A stretch of DNA of 64,000 nucleotides from Candidatus Nanohaloarchaea archaeon (GTDB lineage Archaea > Nanohalarchaeota > Nanosalinia > Nanosalinales > Nanosalinaceae): the NCBI GenBank assembly GCA_014297435.1, contig JACOQA010000003.1, positions 62,001 through 126,000 on the forward strand, given 5' to 3'. A program made the translations under genes and the position numbers. This document shows positions 43,309-52,725 of the stretch, piece by piece. The notes beneath the pieces are model-generated. The model searched no databases and was not told where the DNA came from. It saw nothing but the letters and a program-made list of their open reading frames with translations. Within the stretch, counting starts at the first letter, position 1; the number at the start of each line of letters is the position of its first letter.

Positions 43309-44766
43309 ATGCAGAGAGAATTCCTAGACCAGCTGATCAATCGCAACATCGTCAAACACCAAGTAGAATCATACAACCGTTTCGTCGAAGAACGAGTTAC
43401 CGCAATTCTTAACGAAGTCGGCGAGATCAAACCGGAGCTTCCGGACGGCGAAGAACTTGTAATCAAGATCGTCGACGTAAACATTGAAAGACCGAAGATC
43501 AACGAAGCCGACGGCTCAGTAAGAAAGATTACCCCGAAAGAAGCCCGAATGCGCGACCTAACATACTCCTCAGAGATCAAAGTCAAGATGACACCGATCT
43601 TCGAAGGAGTACAGCAGGAATCTGAAGAAGTCACGATCGGAGAGATCCCTGTCATGGTCGGCTCAGACCTTTGCTGGTCAAGCGACTGGGACGAAGAAGA
43701 GAAAAGAGAGCATGGAGAAGACCCAGAGGATCCTGGAGCATACTTCATCATCAACGGATCAGAAAAAACACTGATCTGTATGGAAGAAATGGTTAACAAC
43801 AAGCCAATCTACCAGGACGACGACGGAGAGCAGACATGCAGAATTAACTCCGAGAACCAGGGTTATGTTCAGAGACACGTTCTCAGAAGAGATGGAGACG
43901 TCGTAAACATTTCATTCGCAAACGTCAAGAAAACACCGGCAGTCTCACTTCTAAGAGCACTAGGACTCGAAACCGACAAAGAAATAGTTGAAGCAATCGG
44001 CGAAGAGTACGCTTCCGAAGTCTACCTAAACATGTACGAAACAGGAGCATCAAACAAGGAAGAAGCCTACGAGTACGTAGCCAACCAGGCAGGAATCACA
44101 AATGACATCGAGGAAAGAGTCGACTCGATTCTTGACGAATATCTTCTACCACACCTAGGTCAAGAACCTGATATGAGAGAAGAGAAAGCAGAGTTCCTCG
44201 CAACACTGCTCAGGAACACTATCGCTCTCGGTAAAGGAGACATCAAAGAGGACGACATGGACCACTACGCAAACAAGAGGCTCAACCTTGCAGGAGAACT
44301 TCTTGAGATGCAGTTCAGATCCGTCTTCCTTGGAAAATGGGGTCTCCTGGCACGAATGAAATACAACTTCAGAAAATCCGCTAAGAGAGGAAGACTTCCA
44401 TCCCTACAATCCACTATCGTTTCAGATACACTAACAAAACAGATTATGGGCGCTATGGCTACCGGAAACTGGGTTGGCGGAAGAACAGGTATCTGTCAGA
44501 GACTTGACAGAGGAAACAGAATCAAGACACTTGCCCACCTCAGAAACGTTGTCTCGCCGCTCAGCTCGGAAAGACAGCACTTCGAGGCAAGAGATCTACA
44601 CCCAACACAGTGGGGTAGAATCGGACCGATCAAGACGCCGGAAGGTATGAACATCGGACTTCGTACCCATCTGGCTATGTCCGCAAACGTCTCAACAGGA
44701 CTCAACGACATGGAGAGGAACTCGTTGAAAGCCCAGCTCGCTGACATCGGGCTGGACACCATGTAG
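43309..44766 (+). CDS. rpoB2: RNA polymerase subunit B'' (N-terminal half of B)
   Basis: This 485-residue subunit is the N-terminal half of the second-largest polymerase subunit. It runs from QREFLDQLINRNIVKHQVESYN through PGAYFIINGSEKTLICMEEMVNNKP to the conserved LSSERQHFEARDLHPTQWGRIGPIKTPEGMNIGLRTHLA. It ends at the position where B is split in methanogens and halophiles, so the break is natural and not a frameshift. A GGTGAC ribosome site lies before ATG 43309. The rpoB1 gene follows after an 85-nt spacer that holds a mini-ORF. Confidence 0.97.
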   Translation: MQREFLDQLINRNIVKHQVESYNRFVEERVTAILNEVGEIKPELPDGEELVIKIVDVNIERPKINEADGSVRKITPKEARMRDLTYSSEIKVKMTPIFEGVQQESEEVTIGEIPVMVGSDLCWSSDWDEEEKREHGEDPEDPGAYFIINGSEKTLICMEEMVNNKPIYQDDDGEQTCRINSENQGYVQRHVLRRDGDVVNISFANVKKTPAVSLLRALGLETDKEIVEAIGEEYASEVYLNMYETGASNKEEAYEYVANQAGITNDIEERVDSILDEYLLPHLGQEPDMREEKAEFLATLLRNTIALGKGDIKEDDMDHYANKRLNLAGELLEMQFRSVFLGKWGLLARMKYNFRKSAKRGRLPSLQSTIVSDTLTKQIMGAMATGNWVGGRTGICQRLDRGNRIKTLAHLRNVVSPLSSERQHFEARDLHPTQWGRIGPIKTPEGMNIGLRTHLAMSANVSTGLNDMERNSLKAQLADIGLDTM

Positions 44767-44778
44767 GTGATCAAGAAA

Positions 44779-44859
44779 ATGAGAAAAAATACTATGAACA
44801 CGAAACTAGAAGCCACTGAAAATTTCAGAAACCAAGCAGAGGTGAACAAGCTTGACTAA
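44779..44859 (+). CDS. 26-residue mini-ORF between rpoB2 and rpoB1
   Basis: ATG 44779 opens a 26-codon frame (MRKNTMNTKLEAT then ENFRNQAEVNKLD) that ends with TAA at 44857-44859, 8 nt past the rpoB1 TTG start. AGGTGATCA at 44765-44773, complementary to the 3' end of archaeal 16S rRNA, is placed 5 nt before it, the same box used by rpoA1. It may couple rpoB1 translation to rpoB2 or be a real small protein. Confidence 0.5.
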   Translation: MRKNTMNTKLEATENFRNQAEVNKLD

Positions 44860-46657
44860 AGTATTCTTGGACGGAGAGATCGTCGATGAGATCGACGAAC
44901 CTGAAGAGATCAAGGAATCTCTTATTGAAAAGAGAAGATCCGGAGAGATCGACAAGCAGGTCTCAGTCTACTATGCAGAGGACAAGGATGAAGTAAGGAT
45001 TAACTCCGATGCAGGAAGAGTACAGAGACCGGTAATTATTGTCGAAGACGGAGAACCTCAGATGGGAGAAGAGCAGGAAGAAAAGCTCAAGAAAGGTGAG
45101 ATCACACTACAGGATCTCGAACAGGAAGGCGTTATCGAATATATTGACGCTGAAGAGGAAGAAAACACCTACGTCGCTATGGACGAAGACGAAGTAACTG
45201 AAGAACATACACACATGGAAATTGATCCGGCGATCACGCACGGACTTTCCGCATCACTAGTTGTCTTCCCTCAGCACAACAGAGGAGACCGTGTCAACTT
45301 CGGAGCAAAGATGTCCGGTCAGGGAATCGGAATGCACACCAGAGAGTTCCACCAGAGATTTGACACGAACGCAAACGTTCTCAGCTACCCACAGCAGCCG
45401 ATCACAGAAACACAGACATACGACACGCTACTCGAGAACCATCCAATCGGACAGAACATGGTTGTAGCGATCGCTTCGTTCGACGGCTACAACATCGAGG
45501 ACTCGGTAATCATGAACCAGTCCTCTGTCGACAGAGGTCTTGCAAGATCAACATACATGCGTACCTACAAGACAGAAGCACAGAGATTCTGGGGAGGCCA
45601 GAAAGACGAGATCGGAGTCCCTAACAAAGATGTTAGAGGTTACAGATCTGAAGACGCTTATTCACAGCTAGATCAAGACGGAATCGTCAACCCCGAAACA
45701 GAAGTTGATTCGGATGACGTACTAGTCGGTAAGACTTCGCCTCCAAAGTTCCTTGGATCGGGCAGCACCAGCGACGAAGTAAAAATGGGGCTGGCAGACA
45801 GAAGAGAGACCTCTCTAACAGTAAGACACGGAGAAACAGGAAAGGTCGACCACGTCATGGTCTCAGAGACCGGCGAAGGCGACAAACTGATCAAGATGAA
45901 GCTCAGGAACTACAGAATACCTGAACTCGGCGACAAGTTTGCGACAAGGCACGGACAGAAGGGTGTTGTCGGAATGATCGCACCTGAAGAAAACATGCCT
46001 TTCACCAAACAGGGAATAACTCCTGACATGATTCTATCAACACACGCTATCCCAAGCCGTATGACAGTATCACAGCTGATCGAGATTATCGGAGGAAAAG
46101 TCGGAGCACTGCGTGGAGAGAAAGTTGACGGAACAGCATTCCACTCAGAGGACAAAGACGACCTCAGAGATCAGCTTGAGGACCTAGGATTCGAATCAAA
46201 CGGCAAGGAGGTCATGTACGATGGAGTTACCGGCGAGAAGATGGAAGCCGAGATCCTTATCGGACCAGGATACTACTTGAAGCTAGACCACCAGGTCGGA
46301 GACAAGATCCACGCAAGAGCAAGAGGACCTGTAACACTCCTCACAAAACAGCCTACAGAAGGACGCTCACAGGAAGGAGGACTCAGACTTGGAGAGATGG
46401 AAAAGGACGTCTTCGTAGGACACGGAGCATCCCTACTTCTCAAAGAAAGATTCGGAGCCGACTCCACAGAGATCTATGTAGACGACGAAACAGGGGAGAT
46501 CGGTTACTACGACAAGGAACAGGACATACGTGTCAAGCCTGGCGGAGAACCAGGAGACCTCGACAAGACCGAGGTACCACACGCATTCCTCCTGCTGTTG
46601 AACGAGTTGAAATCACTCATGATAGACACAGAACTAAACCTGGAGGACGAAGAATAG
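44852..46657 (+). CDS. rpoB1: RNA polymerase subunit B' (C-terminal half of B)
   Basis: The 601-residue C-terminal half of subunit B carries the hybrid-binding and flap regions. Landmarks are FPQHNRGDRVNFGAKMSGQ, NVLSYPQQPI, NMVVAIASFDGYNIEDSVIMNQSS, LGDKFATRHGQKGVVG, PSRMTVSQLIE and RGPVTLLTKQPTEGRSQEGGLRLGEME. The start is TTG at 44852, supported by GAGGTGA at 44840-44846, 5 nt upstream. The C-terminal zinc ribbon common in other archaeal B subunits is not obvious; the last 100 residues contain no cysteines. Confidence 0.97.
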   Translation: MTKVFLDGEIVDEIDEPEEIKESLIEKRRSGEIDKQVSVYYAEDKDEVRINSDAGRVQRPVIIVEDGEPQMGEEQEEKLKKGEITLQDLEQEGVIEYIDAEEEENTYVAMDEDEVTEEHTHMEIDPAITHGLSASLVVFPQHNRGDRVNFGAKMSGQGIGMHTREFHQRFDTNANVLSYPQQPITETQTYDTLLENHPIGQNMVVAIASFDGYNIEDSVIMNQSSVDRGLARSTYMRTYKTEAQRFWGGQKDEIGVPNKDVRGYRSEDAYSQLDQDGIVNPETEVDSDDVLVGKTSPPKFLGSGSTSDEVKMGLADRRETSLTVRHGETGKVDHVMVSETGEGDKLIKMKLRNYRIPELGDKFATRHGQKGVVGMIAPEENMPFTKQGITPDMILSTHAIPSRMTVSQLIEIIGGKVGALRGEKVDGTAFHSEDKDDLRDQLEDLGFESNGKEVMYDGVTGEKMEAEILIGPGYYLKLDHQVGDKIHARARGPVTLLTKQPTEGRSQEGGLRLGEMEKDVFVGHGASLLLKERFGADSTEIYVDDETGEIGYYDKEQDIRVKPGGEPGDLDKTEVPHAFLLLLNELKSLMIDTELNLEDEE

Positions 46658-46669
46658 AGGTGATCAAGC

Positions 46670-49138
46670 ATGAAGAACATTGAAAGCATCGACTTTGGAA
46701 TTCTGAGCTCGGAAAAAGTTCAGAGAATGGCCGTAAAAGAAATCACAAAGGCAGAGGTCTACGACGCCGACGGATATCCTGTAGAGGACGGCGTCATGGA
46801 TCCTGCACTAGGAGTTATCGATCCTGGCATGACCTGTCCAACAGACGGACAGAGAGCCAGAGAAACAAACGGTCACTTCGGAATGATCACGCTCTCACGT
46901 CCAGTAGTCCACGTACTTCACAACAAGAAGGTAAGAAACCTTCTCAGATTTACATGTCATGAGTGCCACACACTGGCTATTAAGGACGAGAACAAGTCAC
47001 TTAGAAAGTCCAACATGCCTAAGGAGTGTCCTGAATGTGGTACAGAGACCGAGGACGTTGATTTAGACAAACCTTATACTTACTATGATGAAGATGGAGA
47101 GGAACTGAAGCCTGAAGACATCGAGGAACGTTTCGAAAAGATCAGCGATGAAGCAGCAGCAACGCTTGGAGTTGAAGGCGGAAGACCTGAAGATCTAATC
47201 ATTTCGCATCTTCCTGTACCGCCAGTAACGATGCGTCCTTCAATCACACTTGAGACAGGAGAAAGGTCTGAGGACGACATCACACACAAGCTTGTTGATA
47301 TTATCAGGATTAACAAGCGTCTTCAGAACAACATCGAGATCGAGGCACCGGAGTTCATTATCGACGACCTACACGAACTCCTACAGTACCACGTCTCTAC
47401 ACTGTTCTACAACGACATGAGCAACGTACCGCCGGCAAGGCACAGATCCGGAAGATCCCTGAAATCACTTATTGAAAGAGTTCAGGGCAAGGAAGGACGT
47501 TTCAGGCAGAACCTGATCGGGAAGAGAGTTAACTTCTCCGCCCGTACAGTTATCTCGCCAGACCCTAACATCGGGATCAACGAGGTAGGAGTGCCTTACG
47601 AGGTCGCGAAAAAGCTTACTATCAAGAGACAGGTCTCGGAAGACAATATAGAAGATGTACAGAAATGGATTGAGAACGGGAAAGAAGAGCATCCCGGCGT
47701 CAACTATGTCTTCCAGCCTGACGGAAGAAGGAGAAGAGTAACCGAAGAGAACAAGGAAGATCTTCTTGAGACTATCGAGCCTGGAGAAGGCTGGGAAGTC
47801 GAAAGACAGTTGATCGACGGCGACGTCGTACTGTTCAACAGACAGCCTTCACTCCACAGAATGTCGATCATGGCACACAAGGTAAGAGTGCTGCCTTACA
47901 GAACATTCAGAATCAACCCGAACGTCTGCGCGCCTTACAACGCAGACTTCGACGGTGACGAAATGAACCTGCACGTTCCACAGACAGAAGAATCGAGGGC
48001 TGAAGCAGAGGAACTTTTGAAGGTACAGGAGCACGTCAAGTCTCCTAAGACTGGAGGACCGATCATCGGCATGCTTCAGGACTATGTCTCCGGACTTTAC
48101 CTATTGACACAGGAGGATCTTGAGCTTTCCAGAGAGAAAGCGTTCAACCTTCTTGCCGAGGCAGGAGAACACGAGAAGTCGCTTCCTGAAGGAGAGACGA
48201 TTACAGGAAGAGAACTTGTCTCTATCTTCATACCTGACGACATTTCCATTACAATTAATGAGGGAGAGGCAAACGAGATCGTTATTGAGGACGGAACACT
48301 TGAGAAAGGTGTTCTTGAAGAAGACGCTCTCTCAGACTACGGTGGAGAGATTATTCAGCAGCTTAAGATCGAGTACGGATCAGACAAAGTTGCGGAGTTC
48401 CTCAACCGTGTCTCAACTATTGGAGCAGTATTCCTTACACGTAGAGGATTCTCTATCTCGATCGACGACCTCGAAGTTCCAGACGAAGCAACTGCAGATA
48501 TCAGAGGTCTTGTAGACCAGACGGTGGAGGACGCAGAAGAAGTAATTGGAGACTACAGGTCTGGAGAGATGGAGCCGATCACAGGTAAAACCCTTGAAGA
48601 GACGAGAGAAATCAGAGTGACACAGACACTCAACGAAGTCTTCACAGACATCGGAGAGATCATCCGAGACAATGTGGATGAAGAATCTTCAGCCTACATC
48701 ATGGCAGACTCCGGAGCTAGAGGTTCCATGGAGAACGTTACAACCATGGCCGGACTGCTTGGACAGAACTCTGTACGAAGCCAGAGAATTAACAGAGGTT
48801 ACAAGGAAAGAACAACCTCTCACTTCAAACGTGGAGAGCTAAGTCCAAAATCAAGAGGCTTCGTGGCTTCGAGCATCCTAGAAGGGCTTGATGCACAGGA
48901 GATGTTCTTCCACCAGATGTCACAGAGAAAGGCGCTGATGGACAAGTCGCTCCGTACGAAGACTTCCGGATACATGTATCGTAGGCTTTCCAACTCCCTG
49001 CAGGATCTGACGGTTCGAGAGGATCAGACAGTCCGGAACGCTCAGGATGATATCATCCAGTTCCGTGCAGGAGAGGACGGAGTCGATCCACAGAAATCCG
49101 ACAGAGGAATAATCTCTACGGAGATCGAAACCAACTAG
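46670..49138 (+). CDS. rpoA1: RNA polymerase subunit A' (N-terminal half of largest)
   Basis: This 822-residue subunit holds the catalytic NADFDGDEMN loop (three Mg-binding Asp). It has one zinc site (CHECHTLA with CPECGTE) and the clamp-region GHFGMITLSRPVVHV, which carries a histidine and partial cysteines. GKRVNFSARTVISPDPN and DSGARGSMENVTTMAGLLGQ (bridge-helix region) are intact. GAGGTGATCAAGC immediately precedes the ATG, an extended Shine-Dalgarno match. It follows rpoB1 by 12 nt and precedes rpoA2 by 12 nt. Confidence 0.97.
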   Translation: MKNIESIDFGILSSEKVQRMAVKEITKAEVYDADGYPVEDGVMDPALGVIDPGMTCPTDGQRARETNGHFGMITLSRPVVHVLHNKKVRNLLRFTCHECHTLAIKDENKSLRKSNMPKECPECGTETEDVDLDKPYTYYDEDGEELKPEDIEERFEKISDEAAATLGVEGGRPEDLIISHLPVPPVTMRPSITLETGERSEDDITHKLVDIIRINKRLQNNIEIEAPEFIIDDLHELLQYHVSTLFYNDMSNVPPARHRSGRSLKSLIERVQGKEGRFRQNLIGKRVNFSARTVISPDPNIGINEVGVPYEVAKKLTIKRQVSEDNIEDVQKWIENGKEEHPGVNYVFQPDGRRRRVTEENKEDLLETIEPGEGWEVERQLIDGDVVLFNRQPSLHRMSIMAHKVRVLPYRTFRINPNVCAPYNADFDGDEMNLHVPQTEESRAEAEELLKVQEHVKSPKTGGPIIGMLQDYVSGLYLLTQEDLELSREKAFNLLAEAGEHEKSLPEGETITGRELVSIFIPDDISITINEGEANEIVIEDGTLEKGVLEEDALSDYGGEIIQQLKIEYGSDKVAEFLNRVSTIGAVFLTRRGFSISIDDLEVPDEATADIRGLVDQTVEDAEEVIGDYRSGEMEPITGKTLEETREIRVTQTLNEVFTDIGEIIRDNVDEESSAYIMADSGARGSMENVTTMAGLLGQNSVRSQRINRGYKERTTSHFKRGELSPKSRGFVASSILEGLDAQEMFFHQMSQRKALMDKSLRTKTSGYMYRRLSNSLQDLTVREDQTVRNAQDDIIQFRAGEDGVDPQKSDRGIISTEIETN

Positions 49139-49150
49139 AGGTGTTCAAGA

Positions 49151-50269
49151 ATGACAGACAACCAGATTTCATGGAAGGAAAGAGCAGAAAAACTGCCTGA
49201 AACTTACGAGGGCAGAGCTGACTCTGAAGATGAGAAAGAAAAACTGAAAGAACGTTACAGGCAGATGCAGTACGAGCCAGGAGAATCCATCGGTATTGTA
49301 GCCGCTGAGTCTCTTGGTGAGCCTGCCACGCAGCTTACTATGGAAACGTACCACGCAGCTGGTGCGGCACAGGTTTCGCTTACCGCAGGACTTCCAAGAC
49401 TCGAGGAAATTGTGGACGCAAGAAGAAATCCAAAGACACCAGCTATGGACGTCTACCTCCATGAAGATTACAACTCTGAGGAGGAAGCCAAGAAAGTTGC
49501 AAGAAAACTGAGAGAAGTTAAGTTCGGCGATCTAATTAAGAAGGATACTCTTGACATCATGCAGCTCAAAGTCGAGTACGAACTAAACAAAGATCTTCTT
49601 GAGGACTATGACGTCGACCTTGAAGACGTAAAGTCTCGGATCAAGGAGAAGGCGAAGAGAGCCAAGATATCCACAGAAGGAGATACGAAGCTTGTACTTG
49701 AATCGAACGAGGACGACTACGACCTCAGAGACCTGAAGGACTTAAAGACAAAGTCCGAAGATGCCCGAATTAAGGGAATCAAGGGTATTGAACAGGTTGT
49801 TGTTAACGAACAGGATGATGAGTGGAGACTTCAGACTGCAGGAACCTCGCTCAGAAAGACCTTGAAGATCAAGGAAGTAGATGAGAACAGAACGATTTCT
49901 AACGATCTTTACGAGGTCAAGTCTGTACTCGGAGTTGAAGCCTTGAGAAAGAGAATTATCTCCGAGATCAACGACACTCTGGACGCCCAGGGTATTGGCG
50001 TGGACGATAGACACATCATGCTTCTTGCAGATATGATGACGAAGGAAGGAGAACTCAACGGAACCACAAGATACGGAATCGTGGGTAACAAGGAGTCAAT
50101 CCTTGCAAGATCTGCGTTCGAGGAGACGAAGAAGCATCTCACAACCGGTTCTCTCAGAGGAGAGAAGGACGATCTCGAGGGAATCAACGAAAACCTAATG
50201 GTAGGACAAGCGGTACCAGCCGGAACCGGTCTAATCGACCTAAAGCCTGGGTTCAGCGATGATGAATAG
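49151..50269 (+). CDS. rpoA2: RNA polymerase subunit A'' (C-terminal half of largest)
   Basis: The 372-residue A'' subunit contains the trigger-loop region: GESIGIVAAESLGEPATQLTMETYHAAG, then LTAGLPRLEEIVDARRNPKTPAM. The C-terminal jaw reads LMVGQAVPAGTGLIDLKP. GAGGTGTTCAAG precedes ATG 49151. The split between A' and A'' is general in archaea. It ends the core polymerase genes; a TATA box for nusA follows. Confidence 0.97.
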   Translation: MTDNQISWKERAEKLPETYEGRADSEDEKEKLKERYRQMQYEPGESIGIVAAESLGEPATQLTMETYHAAGAAQVSLTAGLPRLEEIVDARRNPKTPAMDVYLHEDYNSEEEAKKVARKLREVKFGDLIKKDTLDIMQLKVEYELNKDLLEDYDVDLEDVKSRIKEKAKRAKISTEGDTKLVLESNEDDYDLRDLKDLKTKSEDARIKGIKGIEQVVVNEQDDEWRLQTAGTSLRKTLKIKEVDENRTISNDLYEVKSVLGVEALRKRIISEINDTLDAQGIGVDDRHIMLLADMMTKEGELNGTTRYGIVGNKESILARSAFEETKKHLTTGSLRGEKDDLEGINENLMVGQAVPAGTGLIDLKPGFSDDE

Positions 50270-50287
50270 CGCAGAACCAGGTAATGG

Positions 50288-50297
50288 TTTATAAAAG
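50288..50297 (+). promoter_or_regulatory. TATA box of nusA
   Basis: TTTATAAAAG at 50288-50297 predicts transcription from about 50318, ahead of ATG 50349, so nusA has its own promoter after the polymerase operon. GAGG at 50338-50341 is the ribosome-binding site. Confidence 0.55.
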
Positions 50298-50348
50298 CTG
50301 GGTCCGTATCTAAACCTACAAACTTCACATATTTCTAGAGGATACGAC

Positions 50349-50768
50349 ATGGCAACAGTAACATACGACACCGAAAACATCCGAGCGATGAGCCTTTTCG
50401 AATCCATTACCGGAGTCGAAGCAAGAGACGTCATCCTGGAGGACGACGATGCATACTTCATCGTACCTGAAGGGAAGGCAGGAATGGCAATCGGCAAAGG
50501 AGGAAAAGTAGTAAAGAAAGTTCAGAACAACCTAGGCAAAAACGTCAAAGTATACGAGTACAGCGACAACCTAGGAAAGTTCCTCAACAACATTGTGCCG
50601 GTCAACCTAAGAGGAGTCGACATCGAAGACGAAGACTCCAAAGAAGTAGAGATCTCCGTTGCAAGGGACAAGAAAGGCAGAGTTGTCGGAAAGAACGGTA
50701 ACAAGATCGACTCGATCCGTGACATCCTGCAGAGGACTCATGGCGTCGACGAAGTTTCAGTAGAGTAA
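50349..50768 (+). CDS. nusA: NusA-like KH-domain protein
   Basis: Archaeal NusA consists of two KH domains and binds RNA in transcription termination and ribosomal RNA synthesis. KH1 reads FIVPEGKAGMAIGKGGKVVKKVQN (GxxG loop GKGG) and KH2 VARDKKGRVVGKNGNKIDSI (GKNG). The 139-residue length is the archaeal norm. The ribosomal protein L30e gene that sits between rpoA2 and nusA in many archaea is absent here. Confidence 0.94.
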   Translation: MATVTYDTENIRAMSLFESITGVEARDVILEDDDAYFIVPEGKAGMAIGKGGKVVKKVQNNLGKNVKVYEYSDNLGKFLNNIVPVNLRGVDIEDEDSKEVEISVARDKKGRVVGKNGNKIDSIRDILQRTHGVDEVSVE

Positions 50769-50804
50769 AGACGTAAAAGTACCGGTTCTCCATGTAAACT
50801 CTAC

Positions 50805-51107
50805 ATGGTAGAAACTCAACGCTTCTGTCCTAACTGCGGTTCAACGGACGTAGGACCGGATATGCGGAAGACCAACCTACTGGGAGAAGCCGTATTCAAC
50901 CAGAACAAATGGCTCTGCAACGAATGCGGTTATACAGGTATAATGCCGGAGGGCGATCCTGAAGACGAATCTTCTCAGGAGATGGATTTTGAACCGCCTG
51001 AGGACTACCCGCAACAGGACTTTGATGCCGGAAGAGCCTACTTCAAGTACTTCATCTACATATCTATCCCGGCTCTAATAATCTACTTTCTGTATCTTCA
51101 GCTGTAA
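50805..51107 (+). CDS. Zinc-ribbon single-helix membrane protein
   Basis: The 100-residue protein begins with a zinc ribbon (CPNCGS, residues 8-13, and CNECGY, about 38-43), continues with an acidic Pro/Glu/Asp linker and ends in a membrane helix (YFIYISIPALIIYFLYLQL). It resembles zinc-ribbon tail-anchored proteins of unknown role in archaea. It follows nusA by 36 nt and may be co-transcribed. Confidence 0.78.
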   Translation: MVETQRFCPNCGSTDVGPDMRKTNLLGEAVFNQNKWLCNECGYTGIMPEGDPEDESSQEMDFEPPEDYPQQDFDAGRAYFKYFIYISIPALIIYFLYLQL

Positions 51108-51137
51108 CTTTTATTCGAGCTATTCGAACCAAAAGAT

Positions 51138-52694
51138 ATGCCCGGAAGAATAGAAGAGATGGAGAGATTTGAACATATCCTGAAGGTTCTAGCAGAGGAA
51201 GGCTTCGGATCTGCACTCGACAGGATGGATCTGATGCATCACGTACCTGTCGCAAGAAAGATGTCAACACGACAGAAAAAGCCGGGTCCGGAAAGACTTA
51301 GAGAGACCTTCGAAGAGCTGGGTCCTGCATTCATCAAGTTCGGACAGATAATGTCGGAGAGACCTGACCTGATACCTGAAAAATATACCGAAGAGCTAGA
51401 GAAACTGGAAGACTCCGCCCCCAAAGTAGATTACGAAGAGATAGAAAAAATAGTTGGTGACGAGATCGGACTCGAAAAGTTTGATAGATTTGAGAACGAG
51501 CCTATAGCCTCGGCATCTATAGCTCAAGTACACAAAGCTGTTTTGGATGGGAAGGAAGTTGCTGTTAAAGTTAGGAGACCTGACATACAGGAGCGGATGG
51601 ATGAAGACCTGCGTATAATCAGGTACCTAGCTACGAAAGCCGACAAACAACTTGATATAGGAGGAAACATGTTGAAGAAAGAGGCTGAGGAGTTTGCCAG
51701 ATGGACGAGGGACGAGCTTGATTTCGAGAAAGAAGCAAGAAACCTTGAACGATTCCAGAAAAATCTGGAGGACGAGGAAAAGATATTTGTTCCAGATGTT
51801 TATACAGATATTTCTACACGAAAAGTTCTGGTGATGGAGTATGTTGACGCCTTAAAGTGTGACAATACTGAAGCGATGCAGGATCTGGATGTCGACCAGA
51901 AAGAAATCGCAAGAACCGGACTCCGCTCATTCCTCAAACAGCTTCTGCGGGACGGATTTATTCATGTAGATCCTCATCCCTCCAACTTTATGGTAAAAGA
52001 CACAGGAGAACTTGTCTACCTTGATTTCGGCATGATGGCGGATATATCGCCCTCGATGCAGAAAGATATCGGCATGCTGATGATTCACACCTACAACGAG
52101 GACGTTGATCGATTCATGAATACGATAACAGCTATGTCAACTGTTGAGGAAGATGCCGATCTTGAATCGCTCAGGAAAGAAGTTGAGAGAATGGTCATAG
52201 ACTTGAGAGATGCGAAACTCGAGGAAACAAGTATTTCAACGAGTTTGATGCACATAGCAAAGACAGCCGCCGACAAAGGAGTCTACCTTCCTACAAGGTT
52301 CGTCTTGATAGGCAAAGGACTTGTGACCATGGAAGGCATCGGATTAAAGATATATCCCGATTTCGAGTTCAACGACGAGTATCAGAGGATTGTCGAGGAA
52401 CAATTAGCAGAGAACACAGCGAATCCCTCAGAAATCAGTAAATCGCTAGCGTTCAATTTGGTAGAGAACAAGGATCTAGTAACAGATCTGCCAGGGAAGC
52501 TTAACAGAGCGCTTGAACAGGCAGGAAAACCGGATAGAGTTAAGGTCGAAAGTCAGACCCCGGATCTTGTTGTTCCATCTCTGATTGTTGGTTCTGCTAT
52601 AGTTCTTTCAAGCTCCATGAAGAATCGGATGGCTGTCGGTCTCGGAATTCTAGGTTTAGGATATGCCTCACTCCTCTACATGAAGGAACGTTAG
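51138..52694 (+). CDS. ABC1/UbiB-family atypical kinase
   Basis: The 518-residue protein has the family N-terminal KxGQ motif (FIKFGQIMSERPDLIPEKY), the Ala-rich nucleotide loop PIASASIAQVHKA, the ion-pair Lys in VAVKVRRPDI, the catalytic-like HVDPHPSNFMV and DFG (LDFGM). Two hydrophobic stretches end the protein (VVPSLIVGSAIVL and AVGLGILGLGYASLLYM), as in membrane-associated ADCK/UbiB proteins. In other organisms they support quinone or isoprenoid lipid metabolism. The archaeal target is unknown. Its location inside the polymerase-ribosome block is unusual. Confidence 0.92.
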   Translation: MPGRIEEMERFEHILKVLAEEGFGSALDRMDLMHHVPVARKMSTRQKKPGPERLRETFEELGPAFIKFGQIMSERPDLIPEKYTEELEKLEDSAPKVDYEEIEKIVGDEIGLEKFDRFENEPIASASIAQVHKAVLDGKEVAVKVRRPDIQERMDEDLRIIRYLATKADKQLDIGGNMLKKEAEEFARWTRDELDFEKEARNLERFQKNLEDEEKIFVPDVYTDISTRKVLVMEYVDALKCDNTEAMQDLDVDQKEIARTGLRSFLKQLLRDGFIHVDPHPSNFMVKDTGELVYLDFGMMADISPSMQKDIGMLMIHTYNEDVDRFMNTITAMSTVEEDADLESLRKEVERMVIDLRDAKLEETSISTSLMHIAKTAADKGVYLPTRFVLIGKGLVTMEGIGLKIYPDFEFNDEYQRIVEEQLAENTANPSEISKSLAFNLVENKDLVTDLPGKLNRALEQAGKPDRVKVESQTPDLVVPSLIVGSAIVLSSSMKNRMAVGLGILGLGYASLLYMKER

Positions 52695-52725
52695 TTTTAT
52701 CCGTAAGAGTGTGTTTCTCAACTAT

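Noticed and set aside
43309-46657. Split of RNA polymerase B as a frameshift
   Set aside because: The break falls at the natural B''/B' boundary and both halves have their own ribosome sites.
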